DNA of 59,198 nt from Bacillota bacterium (GCA_023408815.1 JAEYJO010000006.1:1-59198); one strand, 5' to 3'. Positions 33,736-44,043 are shown, counted from the stretch's first letter. Notes: a model not told the origin generated them from the sequence alone. Program-made: numbers and translations.

Positions 33736-36126
33736 ATGCAGTACGGACATTTTGACAACGAGAAGCGGGAATATGTAATCGACAGAGTGGATATACCCAC
33801 ATCGTGGACCAATTACCTCGGCGTACAGGATATGTGCGTGGTGGTGAACCACACGGCCGGAGGCTATATGTTCTATAAGACTCCGGAGTACCATCGAGTA
33901 ACGAGATTTCGCGGAAACAGCATACCCATGGACAGACCGGGTCACTACGTATACATAAGGGATAATGACAGTGAGGACTACTGGAGCATATCATGGCAGC
34001 CGGTAGGAAAATCACTGGAGGAAGCGAAGTACACATGCCGCCACGGTATGTCTTATTCGATTTACGAATGCGGCTACAGCAAAATAAAAGCGACACAGAC
34101 CCTGGTAGTGCCGCTTAATGATGCGGTGGAGCTATGGGATGTAACAATTAAGAATGAGGACGATAGACCGAGAGATTTAAGTCTGTTTTCTTATTGCGAA
34201 TTCTCCTTTCACCATGTAATGATCGATAACCAGAACTTCCAGATGAGCATGTACTGCGCCGGCTCCTCCTATGAGGACGGCATCATCGAACATGATTTAT
34301 TCTATGAAGAATTCGGGTATCAATATTTTGCGTCCAATTTTGAGCCGGACGGTTATGATTGCTTAAGAGACAAGTTTCTGGGGCTTTACCATACGGAGGA
34401 CAATCCGGCGGCAGTTGAGAGAGGTAAGTGCAGCGGCTCTCATGAGCTTGGCAATAATCACTGCGGCTCCTTACAGAAGAACATCGTGTTGCAGCCGGGA
34501 GAAGAAGTCAGAGTGGTATTCATGCTGGGCGAGGGCAGAAGAGATGAAGGAAAGAAAGCGAAGGCAAAGTACAGCGACTTTTCCGCAGTCGATAAGGTAT
34601 ATGAGGATTTAAGGAAATACTGGAACAATAAATTTGAGAAGCTTCAGATCAATACTCCGAACGAAGGCATGAATACGCTGATCAACACATGGACCTTATA
34701 CCAGGCAGAAATCAACGTAATGTTTTCCCGGTTCGCATCTTTTATCGAAGTGGGAGGACGAGTGGGATTGGGATACCGCGATACGGCGCAGGATGCCATG
34801 ACGATTCCCCACTCCAATCCGGAAAAATGCAGACAGCGTATCGTAGAACTGCTGCGCGGTCTCGTATCGAAGGGATACGGACTGCACTTGTTCCAGCCGG
34901 AATGGTTTGAACCGGATCATGAAGAAAAGCCGTTCAATTCGCCTACGGTCATTCCTTCTCCGGATAAGGATAATATCATACACGGCTTAAAGGACGCCTG
35001 CTCCGACGACGCGCTATGGCTGGTATCCTCTATTGTGGAATTTATAAAGGAAACGGGAGACAAGGCTTTCGCAGATGAAGTGATTACTTATGCAGACGGC
35101 GGCGAAGGTACTGTTTATGAGCATATGATGCGGATTCTGGACTTTTCGGCCGAGCAGGTAGGAGCTACGGGAATCTGTAAGGGACTTCGTGCGGACTGGA
35201 ACGACTGCCTGAATCTGGGCGGCGGTGAAAGCGCCATGGTATCCTTCCTCCATTACTGGGCGATCGAGAACTTCCTGGAGCTGGCAAGATATTTGGGCAG
35301 AGAAAAGGAAGTTGTAAAATATACCGAAATGTCAGAAACGGTTAAAAAGGTATGTAATGACGAGCTGTGGGACGGAGAATGGTTTATACGCGGTATTACT
35401 AAGAACGGCAAAAAAATCGGCACTCATTCCGATAAAGAAGGAAAAGTTCATCTCGAGTCCAACTCATGGGCGGTTCTTTCGGGAGCGGCTGATCATGAGA
35501 AGGGAATCCGTGCCATGGACAGCGTAGATGAATATCTTTATACGCCTTGGGGAATCATGCTGAACGCTCCTTCCTATACAGTGCCGGATGAGGACATCGG
35601 TTTTGTAACGAGAGTATACCCTGGCGTTAAGGAAAACGGCGCAGTATTCTCCCATCCCAATCCCTGGGCCTGGGCGGCGGAATGCAAGCTTGGACGAGGC
35701 GATCGTGCCATGAAGTTCTATAATGCATTATGCCCTTATTACCAGAACGATAAAATAGATATAAGGGAGGCAGAGCCCTATTCCTATTGCCAGTTTATTA
35801 TGGGACGGGACCATACTGCCCACGGACGCGCGAGACATCCGTTCATGACAGGAACGGGCGGCTGGGCCTATTTCTCGGCGACCAGATACATACTTGGCAT
35901 AAGACCGCAGTTCGAATATTTGGAAATCGACCCTTGTATTCCTGCTGAGTGGAAGGAATTCTCTATGCTAAGGCAGTGGAGGGGCGTGGATTATCATATC
36001 GAGGTGGTAAACCCTGATGGTGTCATGAAAGGGGTAAAGGAGCTTTACCTGGACGATGAGAAAGTAGAGCGCATTGCGCTCGTGGATAAAGGAACGGCCC
36101 ATCGGGTAAAAGTGGTGATGGGGTAA
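33736..36126 (+). CDS. chbP: N,N'-diacetylchitobiose phosphorylase, GH94
   Basis: The protein has 796 residues from ATG 33736; AGGAGG touches the earlier ATG at 33727 but is well spaced for 33736. It is a GH94 phosphorylase, full length. Stretches such as SRFASFIEVGGRVGLGYRD, GICKGLRADWNDCLNLGGGE (with the catalytic Asp) and HPNPWAWAAECKLGRGDRA match, from memory, chitobiose phosphorylase (Vibrio type) far better than cellobiose phosphorylase. The reaction is GlcNAc2 + phosphate to GlcNAc-1-phosphate + GlcNAc. It has no signal peptide and acts inside the cell. The phosphosugar mutase 21 nt downstream can convert the product. Confidence 0.87.
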   Translation: MQYGHFDNEKREYVIDRVDIPTSWTNYLGVQDMCVVVNHTAGGYMFYKTPEYHRVTRFRGNSIPMDRPGHYVYIRDNDSEDYWSISWQPVGKSLEEAKYTCRHGMSYSIYECGYSKIKATQTLVVPLNDAVELWDVTIKNEDDRPRDLSLFSYCEFSFHHVMIDNQNFQMSMYCAGSSYEDGIIEHDLFYEEFGYQYFASNFEPDGYDCLRDKFLGLYHTEDNPAAVERGKCSGSHELGNNHCGSLQKNIVLQPGEEVRVVFMLGEGRRDEGKKAKAKYSDFSAVDKVYEDLRKYWNNKFEKLQINTPNEGMNTLINTWTLYQAEINVMFSRFASFIEVGGRVGLGYRDTAQDAMTIPHSNPEKCRQRIVELLRGLVSKGYGLHLFQPEWFEPDHEEKPFNSPTVIPSPDKDNIIHGLKDACSDDALWLVSSIVEFIKETGDKAFADEVITYADGGEGTVYEHMMRILDFSAEQVGATGICKGLRADWNDCLNLGGGESAMVSFLHYWAIENFLELARYLGREKEVVKYTEMSETVKKVCNDELWDGEWFIRGITKNGKKIGTHSDKEGKVHLESNSWAVLSGAADHEKGIRAMDSVDEYLYTPWGIMLNAPSYTVPDEDIGFVTRVYPGVKENGAVFSHPNPWAWAAECKLGRGDRAMKFYNALCPYYQNDKIDIREAEPYSYCQFIMGRDHTAHGRARHPFMTGTGGWAYFSATRYILGIRPQFEYLEIDPCIPAEWKEFSMLRQWRGVDYHIEVVNPDGVMKGVKELYLDDEKVERIALVDKGTAHRVKVVMG

Positions 36127-36146
36127 CAAAAGAAGGGAGAGACGAA

Positions 36147-37562
36147 ATGATTAAATTCGGAACGGGCGGCTGGAGAGCTGTTATTGGGGATGAATTTACA
36201 AAAGCGAATATTCAGCTTCTGGCAAAGGCGCTTAGTGATAAGATGAAGGCAGAAAAGGCGGCGGAGGAGGGAATTGTCATCGGGTATGACAGAAGATTCC
36301 TGGCAAAGGAAGCGATGCAGTGGGCTGGCCGTGTATTTGCCGCGGAGGGCATTACCGCTTATCTGATCAACAAATCTTCGCCGACGCCGCTTATCATGTT
36401 TTATGTGATGAAGCATGAGTTCCCTTATGGAATGATGGTTACCGCCAGTCACAATCCGGCTGTTTATAACGGAATAAAGGTGTTTACGGCGGGAGGCAGA
36501 GATGCTAACGAGGAACAGACTAAGGAAATAGAAGAATATATAGACAGGCTTTCACCGGAAGATGTGAAGGAAATGGAATATGACGAGGCTGTGGCGGCAG
36601 GCTTGATTCGAGAGATTTATCCGTTGAACGAATATCTGGATGATATCATCGCGGCAGTAAATATGGAGGCGATCAGAGGCTGTGGTCTGAAGGTAGTGCT
36701 GGACCCGTTATACGGCGTAAGCGAGACCTCTCTTTCTACCATACTACTTACTGCAAGATGTGAGGTTATCACGATACACGATAGGCACGATACACTGTTT
36801 GGAGGAAAGCTCCCCTCGCCTTCTGTTGCGACGCTGCGTCCCTTGCAGAACGCAGTTATCGATAATAGGGCGGATATCGGAATCGCTACCGACGGTGATG
36901 CCGACCGCATTGGCGTTATTGACGATACGGGCCGTTTCCTCCACCCTAATGACATTCTTGTACTGCTTTATTATTACCTCGTAAGATATAAGGGCTGGGA
37001 AGGACCGGTAGTAAGAAACATCGCGACTACTCATATGTTAGATAAGGTGGCTGAGAAATTCGGGCAGAAGTGCTACGAGGTTCCCGTAGGCTTCAAACAT
37101 ATTTCTTCTAAGATGTATGCCACAGGTGCCATCATCGGAGGAGAATCCTCCGGCGGTCTGACGGTGCGCGGCCATATCAACGGCAAAGATGGTATCTATG
37201 CAGCGGCGCTTTTAGCAGAGATGATTGCGGTCACGGGAAAGAAATTGTCCGATATTTATAAAGAAATCGAAGAGGAATGCGGCAGCATTTTCATGGAAGA
37301 GCGGGATTATAAATTCACGCAGGAGAAGAAGGAACAGATGCACAAGCTTCTCATGGAGGATAAGCAACTTCCCAAATTGCCCTTCGAGGTGGAAAAGGTG
37401 TCCTATCTGGACGGAAGCAAGGTGTATTTCAAGAATGGCGGCTGGGTAGTGGGAAGGTTCTCAGGAACGGAACCGCTGATCAGAGTATTCTGTGAGATGC
37501 CCAATTTGGAGGACGCTAAGAAAATATGCGATATTTATGAGGATTTCCTTGGATTGAAATAA
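36147..37562 (+). CDS. Phosphosugar mutase (phosphoglucomutase/phosphomannomutase family)
   Basis: The 471-residue alpha-D-phosphohexomutase has the active Ser in TASHNPAVYNGIK (about residue 95), the metal loop DGDADRIG (about 250), the sugar loop GGESSGGL and the phosphate loop FSGTEPLIR. It shifts phosphate between C1 and C6 of a hexose. Because it directly follows a chitobiose phosphorylase, GlcNAc-1-phosphate to GlcNAc-6-phosphate is the likely role, but glucose or mannose phosphates cannot be excluded. A terminator follows. Confidence 0.9.
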   Translation: MIKFGTGGWRAVIGDEFTKANIQLLAKALSDKMKAEKAAEEGIVIGYDRRFLAKEAMQWAGRVFAAEGITAYLINKSSPTPLIMFYVMKHEFPYGMMVTASHNPAVYNGIKVFTAGGRDANEEQTKEIEEYIDRLSPEDVKEMEYDEAVAAGLIREIYPLNEYLDDIIAAVNMEAIRGCGLKVVLDPLYGVSETSLSTILLTARCEVITIHDRHDTLFGGKLPSPSVATLRPLQNAVIDNRADIGIATDGDADRIGVIDDTGRFLHPNDILVLLYYYLVRYKGWEGPVVRNIATTHMLDKVAEKFGQKCYEVPVGFKHISSKMYATGAIIGGESSGGLTVRGHINGKDGIYAAALLAEMIAVTGKKLSDIYKEIEEECGSIFMEERDYKFTQEKKEQMHKLLMEDKQLPKLPFEVEKVSYLDGSKVYFKNGGWVVGRFSGTEPLIRVFCEMPNLEDAKKICDIYEDFLGLK

Positions 37563-37587
37563 AAGGTCTGCTCAGAAATTAAGAAGG

Positions 37588-37611
37588 GATTGCTCGAAAG
37601 AGCAGTCTTTT
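37588..37611 (+). terminator. Terminator after the phosphosugar mutase
   Basis: GATTGCTC pairs with GAGCAGTC (one G-U) around a GAAA loop and is followed by TTTT. It marks the end of the chbP-mutase operon and separates it from the sensor genes. Confidence 0.75.
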
Positions 37612-37694
37612 CTTGCTCTATGAAAAATGGCGTGTTACTGTAAGGGAGTAGGCGGAATTTGCACGGGTAATATAGCTGGAATAAGGAGTGCGGG

Positions 37695-39521
37695 ATGGGC
37701 GTTTCATCGGGTAAGAATATAAATAAAAAAGCGGAAAAGAAGGCAGAAAAGAAAGCGCGGCGGGAGCAGAAGAAGACACCGCTTAAATGGAGCATGATCA
37801 TGATCCTTATTTTGTGCTGGATACTGCCGCTTTCTATCATAGCGTATGCAATGCTGTATGTAACGACGAGCAAGATCAACAAGCAGATTGAGAGGACGAT
37901 CGTCACTTCCGCGGACAATGCCATAAAAATAAGCGAGATGCAGATGAATGCGGCGATTACTGCGTCGAAGAACGCTTCTTATCTGCCTACGATAAAGGAA
38001 AGCTGGCGGCAGTATATGACGGATGGGAACAAGACAGCGCTTTACGGAGAGGTAATACGATTTTTGGAGCAGCATTACCGATATGATGAGCACTTTCTAT
38101 TCACTACCTTGATGTTCACAGAGCAGCCCTACGAGCCTTATTTTACATCATTTTCAGGAAGTGCCAACAACGTCGCCTACCAGACGAATCTGTATTTTAT
38201 GGAAAAGGTGCATCCGTTAGTCATGGAGATATATCCTGATCTGGATACGGATGTGAAGCTGCTCAATGTGGAAGGGCATATTTATATGATCCGCAATATG
38301 ATGGATTCGTCTTACCATCCTTTCGCGGTGCTTGTCATGGAGCTGGATAAAGACAATATTTTCGGGAGTCTGGAAAGTGCATGGGGGTATACCGGCAGTC
38401 AGGTCTATGTGGACGGAGAATTGCTGGTGGAAGATGAAAACAACGAAATAGAAGCGGATACTGAGAATTTTCAGACAAACAGCAGAACATCGCGATTGAT
38501 TCAGGAGGATGGAGAATACAATGTTTATACGGTGAGGAAGCCGGACATACATTATATGGGATATGTTATATCGCTGAACAAGCAGCTCATCATCGATGAG
38601 ACGGCAGCAATCAAATATGTCTGCGCGTTCTTTGTTATTTTCATGATACCGCTGACGGCCATTGTATTCATCTTCTTCCATAGGAAAGTAACGAGGCCCA
38701 TAGAGGGCATGATTAAGGCCTCCCATATCATAGAAGAAGGGGAATTCGGTTATCAGATAGAGAGGGCAGGGAACAGTAAGGAGTTTAAATATCTGACAGA
38801 AGCGTTCAACAGTATGTCAGAGAAGCTGAAGCATCAGTTCGAAACCATATATTCGGAGGAGCTGGCTCTTAAGGATGCCAGGATAATGGCACTGCAGTCG
38901 CAGATTAATCCTCATTTTCTCAATAACACTCTGGAGATCATCAACTGGGAAGCGAGAATTAACGAAGACTATAAGGTAAGCCAGATGATAGAGAATCTGT
39001 CCATCATGCTGGAGGCTACTATGGACAGAAGACACAGACGATTTGTCACCTTGGTGGAGGAGTTGTCCTATGTGGATGCCTACCTGTTTATCATTTCTAA
39101 ACGCCTTGGAGAGCGTATGCACGTTGAGAAGAATACGGACGATACGCTGTTTAACGTGAGAGTTCCGAGGCTGATTATACAGCCTATTATCGAGAACGCG
39201 GTAGAGCATGGAATCATCGGGCAGCCAAATGCGAAGGTAACCTTAAATGTATTTGCAGATGGGGATAAGCTGGTAATAGAGGTGCGCAATACCGGTAGGA
39301 TGTCGAAGGAAGATGAAGAGAAGATAGAACTTCTTTTAGGAGATGAGCAGGAGATGGACGAACTCAGTTCCACGAGCCTCGGGATAAAGAATGTGAACAG
39401 GAGGATCAGAATCATATACGGAGAGGAGTGCGGTCTTACTGTAAAAAACGACGAAAATAACGAAACAGTGAGCAGAATTACTGTCAAATTGGATATGACA
39501 ACAATAAAAGACAATAAATAG
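37695..39521 (+). CDS. YesM-type sensor histidine kinase
   Basis: The 608-residue membrane kinase has a very basic N terminus (about 10-28), membrane segment 1 (about 33-57), an extracellular dCache-like sensor (about 58-300), membrane segment 2 (about 305-328), HAMP (about 330-382) and a His_kinase domain with His407 in QSQINPHFLNNTLE, then an HATPase with IIENAVEHG and SLGIKNVNRR. This class pairs with AraC-type response regulators to control sugar transport genes. The likely partner at 41049 is separated from it by the sugar-binding lipoprotein gene. The start has AAGGAGTGCGGG upstream. Confidence 0.92.
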   Translation: MGVSSGKNINKKAEKKAEKKARREQKKTPLKWSMIMILILCWILPLSIIAYAMLYVTTSKINKQIERTIVTSADNAIKISEMQMNAAITASKNASYLPTIKESWRQYMTDGNKTALYGEVIRFLEQHYRYDEHFLFTTLMFTEQPYEPYFTSFSGSANNVAYQTNLYFMEKVHPLVMEIYPDLDTDVKLLNVEGHIYMIRNMMDSSYHPFAVLVMELDKDNIFGSLESAWGYTGSQVYVDGELLVEDENNEIEADTENFQTNSRTSRLIQEDGEYNVYTVRKPDIHYMGYVISLNKQLIIDETAAIKYVCAFFVIFMIPLTAIVFIFFHRKVTRPIEGMIKASHIIEEGEFGYQIERAGNSKEFKYLTEAFNSMSEKLKHQFETIYSEELALKDARIMALQSQINPHFLNNTLEIINWEARINEDYKVSQMIENLSIMLEATMDRRHRRFVTLVEELSYVDAYLFIISKRLGERMHVEKNTDDTLFNVRVPRLIIQPIIENAVEHGIIGQPNAKVTLNVFADGDKLVIEVRNTGRMSKEDEEKIELLLGDEQEMDELSSTSLGIKNVNRRIRIIYGEECGLTVKNDENNETVSRITVKLDMTTIKDNK

Positions 39522-39643
39522 CAATTCTGGCAATTTTACTATTTCTTAAGTTTTAATAGAATAAATAGTGTAGGGAAACTGAAATTTGCTATGAATAATT
39601 CAAAAAAATCATCGCATATCCATATATATGGGGGGTTTCAGAT

Positions 39644-40969
39644 ATGAGAAAGGTATTAGCAGCGCTAATAGCAGGAGCAGGTATTTTGGGGGTAACGGCC
39701 TGTGGTACAGGTTCGGTGAAGACAGCACAGGCGCCTGCCGCAGAGCTTCCGGTTACCCTTAATGTGGTTACCACGTTCGCAGGTGAGGATACCAATGCAG
39801 CGAACTATCAGGAAGCGATTGCCAAATGGCAGGAGGAAACCGGAAACTCTATCAACGATGCTTCCGGAACCGTAACAGAGACTTTGAAAGCGAGAATAAT
39901 TTCGGATTTTGAAATGGGATCGGAACCGGATGTGCTGTTCTATTTTAATGGTATGGATGCCAATCCCTTCGTAGAAGGAGGAAAGGTCATTTCTATCGAT
40001 GAAATCCGGGAAACATATCCCGATTATGCGTCCAATATGAAAGATGGCATGATGGGTGCGTCGCCGGTGGACGGCAGGAACTACTCCGTACCGATGAACG
40101 GCTATTGGGAGGGCTTATTTGTTAATAAAGCAGTATGTCAGGCAGCAGGGGTGAAGGTGCCTGCCGCAGATACCACATGGGAGGAGTTCATGACGATATG
40201 TCAGACCATCAAGGATGCGGGATATACTCCCATTGCGGCTTCTTTTGCGGAGGTCCCCCATTATTGGTTTGAATTCTGCATTTATAATTATTTGGATACG
40301 GCATCGCATAACATACTCCCGAAGACCATTGATGACGAGCAGGGGGCGGCATGGGTTAACGGTATCATGGATATGAAGAACCTGTATGACAGAGGATTTC
40401 TGCCCGCTAATACATTGTCTGCTACCGACGGGGAGACCTTTCAGCTATTCGTGGACGGAAAGGCTGCATTTTTGATCGACGGCTCATGGAAGGTGGGAGG
40501 AATCGAGGAAGCGACGGATGATATCGACAATTTTACGGTTACATATGTACCCGCCAAGGATAAGCGCAAGTCTACGGACATTGTCGGAGGGTTGTCCTCC
40601 GGTTGGTACATTACGAAGAAAGCATGGAACGACCCGGAGAAACAGAAGGCATGTGTGGATTTCATCACTTATATGACCAGTGATGAAATGGTAACCAGAT
40701 TCGCTTCGGTGGCTGCCACCGCTTTGAAGGAAGGCACACAGGTGGATAAGAGCAGGTTGTCCTCTCTTGCGGTAGCCGGATTGGAAATGGTGGAAGGCGC
40801 TACCGGTATGGCTTCGGCGCTTCAGGACCAGCTTACACAGGAACAGCGGGCGCCGGTATTCAACGCTATGGCGGACATCTTGACGGGCAAGGAGGAAGCG
40901 ACCGATGCTGTGGCCCAGCTCATCGATTTGGTAGCTGCGGCACAGAGGGAAGAATTGCTTTTGAGATAA
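39644..40969 (+). CDS. Sugar-binding lipoprotein of an ABC-type system, no permease nearby
   Basis: The 441-residue protein begins with a lipoprotein signal (MRKVLAALIAGAGILGVTAC; lipid-bearing Cys20) and has the shape of an extracellular family 1 solute-binding protein (TLNVVTTFAGEDTNAANYQEA, FYFNGMDANPF, VPMNGYWEGLFVNK, AAFLIDGSWKVGGIE). It should capture a sugar outside the membrane. The usual two permease genes are missing; instead it is flanked by a YesM kinase and its AraC-type regulator. It may deliver ligand to the kinase or the chemoreceptor downstream, or share a distant transporter. GGGGGGTTTCAG precedes the ATG. Confidence 0.9.
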   Translation: MRKVLAALIAGAGILGVTACGTGSVKTAQAPAAELPVTLNVVTTFAGEDTNAANYQEAIAKWQEETGNSINDASGTVTETLKARIISDFEMGSEPDVLFYFNGMDANPFVEGGKVISIDEIRETYPDYASNMKDGMMGASPVDGRNYSVPMNGYWEGLFVNKAVCQAAGVKVPAADTTWEEFMTICQTIKDAGYTPIAASFAEVPHYWFEFCIYNYLDTASHNILPKTIDDEQGAAWVNGIMDMKNLYDRGFLPANTLSATDGETFQLFVDGKAAFLIDGSWKVGGIEEATDDIDNFTVTYVPAKDKRKSTDIVGGLSSGWYITKKAWNDPEKQKACVDFITYMTSDEMVTRFASVAATALKEGTQVDKSRLSSLAVAGLEMVEGATGMASALQDQLTQEQRAPVFNAMADILTGKEEATDAVAQLIDLVAAAQREELLLR

Positions 40970-41048
40970 CACTTTTTCGTTTTTATCGGTGCTTTTCTTG
41001 CCGTATTTTTTGTGATAGAATCCATATATGATTATGGAGGTATCGCAT

Positions 41049-41843
41049 ATGTATAGAGTAGTGATTATTGATGATGAACCGATTATTGTAAGAGGTCTTA
41101 AGAAAGCGGTAAAGTGGGAAAGTCTTAACTGTCTGGTAGTAGGAACAGCGGGGGATGGCATGGAAGGCTTGGAGGTAATCAGAAGAGAAAAGCCGGATAT
41201 ACTCATATCCGATATTTCTATGCCTAAAATGGACGGGCTTAGCATGATAGCTGCTTTGAAATCGGAATTTCCCGATATGGAAGTTACAATTCTTACGGGC
41301 TTTCGTGATTTCGATTACGCACAGGAGGCGATTCGGCTGGGGGTATGCCGTTTTTTGCTGAAGCCTTCCAAGATGGAAGAACTGGATGAAGCTCTTTCCA
41401 CTATGCTGGGCAACCTGAAGAACAATCCTTCGATAGCAAACCGCCTGCCGGAAGGCCAGGATGAGACAGCGGATGAAAATGAAGAGGTGTTAGACAGTGC
41501 GGCCAGCAGCTTTATTGTCAGAAACGCCCTCGCATACATAGAGAAGAATTATAAAGAGAGGCTCAAGCTGGCGGACGTTGCGGACAATGTATACGTGAGC
41601 CAGTGGCATTTGAGCAAGCTGCTAAATAAATATACCGGGCAGAATTTTTCCGAGATACTGAACAATGTCCGGATGGAGCAGGCGAAGAGGCTGCTTACCA
41701 ATCCATCTTTGCGGATTGGAGATATTGCGGAAGAGGTGGGCTTTTTAGATATGGCTCATTTTTCCAGAGTGTTTAAAAAGCAGGTGGGGATATCTGCAAA
41801 TGAATACCGCAATACGGTATTGTGTGAAGGCAAGGATTCATAA
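41049..41843 (+). CDS. AraC-type response regulator (YesN-like)
   Basis: The protein has 264 residues from ATG 41049 (TATGGAGGTATC upstream). An N-terminal receiver (about 1-120; IIDDEPIIVRGL, phosphoacceptor Asp in ILISDISMPKMDGL, Lys in FLLKPSK) is joined by a short linker to an AraC-family double helix-turn-helix (about 160-260; LKLADVADNVYVSQWHLSKL and IGDIAEEVGFLDMAHFSRVF). It lacks the long middle domain of larger YesN regulators. It should be phosphorylated by the 37695 kinase and switch on sugar-use genes, perhaps chbP. Confidence 0.92.
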   Translation: MYRVVIIDDEPIIVRGLKKAVKWESLNCLVVGTAGDGMEGLEVIRREKPDILISDISMPKMDGLSMIAALKSEFPDMEVTILTGFRDFDYAQEAIRLGVCRFLLKPSKMEELDEALSTMLGNLKNNPSIANRLPEGQDETADENEEVLDSAASSFIVRNALAYIEKNYKERLKLADVADNVYVSQWHLSKLLNKYTGQNFSEILNNVRMEQAKRLLTNPSLRIGDIAEEVGFLDMAHFSRVFKKQVGISANEYRNTVLCEGKDS

Positions 41844-41902
41844 AAATTCCTGACGCGAAGGATTTCCCCCAAGCTGTAAGATTACTAATGGGAGGAAGCA
41901 AA

Positions 41903-43972
41903 ATGCGTAAAATTTCTACATCGATTATTGTTTCTATCATCGCTTGTGTTCTTGTAGCATCCATCGCGGTGGGAGCTATCAGTACAAATGTAGCGGTGAA
42001 GGAAATCAATACGGAAGCAAGAGAAAAGCTGAACGCGATGTCTCTGCAATATGCGGGCGACATCAATATGAAGTATCAGAATCTGGAAAGCCTTGCGGAG
42101 AGCATCTCTTCGTATATCGTGGGTACCTATGAGCCGATAAGGCTCAGCGATAAGGCGTATAACAAAGCATATATGAAGAAGCTGGGCGGATATCTGGAGC
42201 GCATTACCCAGCTTCATCCCGAGGTTGCGAGCATGTATGCCTACAGCGACCCGGAGGTACAGCTAGGGGTTACCGGAACATGGTATAGCCAGGGAAAGCT
42301 GGTGGAAACAGATGCCGTTTCGGAGTATGAGAATTATTTACAACGCGCTGCGAACTGGGAATGGTATTATCAGACGAAGGAAGCGGGAGAAGCGATTTGG
42401 CTGGATCCTTATGATAAAGAGATATTCGACAAGTCCTGTGTGAGCCGCTGCGAGCCGGTATATGTAGAGAATAAGCTGGTAGGCATCGTCGGTGTGGATG
42501 TGGATTTTAATGAAATATCAGATATGATACGCGGGATTTCCGTATATGATACGGGAAGGGCGTTTTTGCTCAATACGAAGCAGCAATTTCTTGTGGATGA
42601 AAGCTATACGATAGCGGATACGCTGGAAAGTGTAGGCTATACCGGGCTGACGGAGGCTCTTAAAGAGAGCAGCACCGGGGTAGTGGAGATGGATATGGGC
42701 GGCACCAAGTCGTTAGTGAGCTTCGTAAAGCTGAATAATGGATATACGCTGGTGCTCCTGGCGCCGGTTTCGGAAGTGGAAAGCGGGATTGCCTCTATGC
42801 AAAGAAGTGCAGTCTTTGTCGTACTGTTCGTGAGCCTGTTCATATGTATCTTTGCTTTTATGATAGGAAGCAGAATATCCAATCCTCTGAAAAAGATGGT
42901 GGTGGACCTGAAGAAGATGCAGGAGAGCGATTTTACCGGCAATGAATACGTGAAATACCTGAATAAGAAAAATGAGATCGGCAAGATTGCCATCACCATA
43001 AACAAGGTGCAAAAATCCATGGGACACGTTATTGAGACGATGTCCGGAGAGGGAAAAGGGATTAGAGAAGCGTCGGGCAATCTGGGCAGGATTATCGACG
43101 ATTATAATAATATGGTCACAAATATTTCTTCCGTAGCGCAGGAATTGGCAGCAGGTATGGAGGAAACCTCTAACATGGCGGACCATCTTGGAGAGACCTC
43201 CAAACGCATGGAGGAATATGTTGCTGTCATGGGCAGGAAGAACGAAGAAGGTATTGAAAATATAGCGGCGATTTACGATAGGGCCAAGAGGCTGAACAAA
43301 GAGTCGAAAAGTGCGGAAAAGGAAAATGAGATTCTCATCGATACTACCAAGAAGCGTCTGGGAGAGGCGATCACGGATTCCGGTCAGGTAGAGCAGATCA
43401 ACGAGCTGACCAAGGCTATTCTCAGTATCTCCGATTCCACCAATCTCCTCGCCCTCAACGCGTCCATCGAGGCGGCCAGAGCAGGGCAGGCAGGAAAGGG
43501 ATTTTCGGTAGTTGCCGAGGAAATCAGAAAATTGGCAGAGAACTCCAAGGATACTGCCGGAGAGATACAGCGTATTACCCAAATGGTAACGGAGAGCGTG
43601 AAGCATTTGTGTGACTGTGCTACGCAGGTCCTCTCCTATATGGATACCAACGTCAGAAAGACATATCAGCATCAGGTGGAAATCAGCCAGCAGTACCATG
43701 AGGATGCGGAAAATATCGACGGTATTTTAAAGCAGTTCTCTGAAGTGGCAAATAAAATAAGCAGAGAGAACGACATCATTATGGAGGTTATCAACAGCCT
43801 GCAGAGGGCAACCTCGGATGGAGCTGCCGGTACGGAGGAAGTGGCCCACAGTGCAGAGGTAATGCTCCACGGTACACAGGGCCTGCAGGAAGCGGGTGTG
43901 AAGCTTCAGGAAATAGTACATGAGATGGAAGAGACTATTGCAGCCTTCCATGTGCCGCGCGCAGAAGTGTGA
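41903..43972 (+). CDS. Methyl-accepting chemotaxis protein
   Basis: The protein has 689 residues from ATG 41903 (GGGAGGAAGC upstream). Order: membrane segment 1 (about 6-28), dCache-type extracellular sensor (about 30-295), membrane segment 2 (about 300-322), HAMP (about 322-380) and the cytoplasmic signalling hairpin with STNLLALNASIEAARAGQAG and FSVVAEEIRKLAENS. It ought to report ligand to CheA. Its position directly after a sugar-binding lipoprotein and AraC-type regulator suggests the ligand is the same sugar. This implies motility or a chemosensory output elsewhere in the genome. Confidence 0.92.
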   Translation: MRKISTSIIVSIIACVLVASIAVGAISTNVAVKEINTEAREKLNAMSLQYAGDINMKYQNLESLAESISSYIVGTYEPIRLSDKAYNKAYMKKLGGYLERITQLHPEVASMYAYSDPEVQLGVTGTWYSQGKLVETDAVSEYENYLQRAANWEWYYQTKEAGEAIWLDPYDKEIFDKSCVSRCEPVYVENKLVGIVGVDVDFNEISDMIRGISVYDTGRAFLLNTKQQFLVDESYTIADTLESVGYTGLTEALKESSTGVVEMDMGGTKSLVSFVKLNNGYTLVLLAPVSEVESGIASMQRSAVFVVLFVSLFICIFAFMIGSRISNPLKKMVVDLKKMQESDFTGNEYVKYLNKKNEIGKIAITINKVQKSMGHVIETMSGEGKGIREASGNLGRIIDDYNNMVTNISSVAQELAAGMEETSNMADHLGETSKRMEEYVAVMGRKNEEGIENIAAIYDRAKRLNKESKSAEKENEILIDTTKKRLGEAITDSGQVEQINELTKAILSISDSTNLLALNASIEAARAGQAGKGFSVVAEEIRKLAENSKDTAGEIQRITQMVTESVKHLCDCATQVLSYMDTNVRKTYQHQVEISQQYHEDAENIDGILKQFSEVANKISRENDIIMEVINSLQRATSDGAAGTEEVAHSAEVMLHGTQGLQEAGVKLQEIVHEMEETIAAFHVPRAEV

Positions 43973-44043
43973 TATTGCTTGCGAAGATACACCGGACATC
44001 CTAAGTAATTAAGAAATATATATTTAAATAGCGGGAAATGAGT

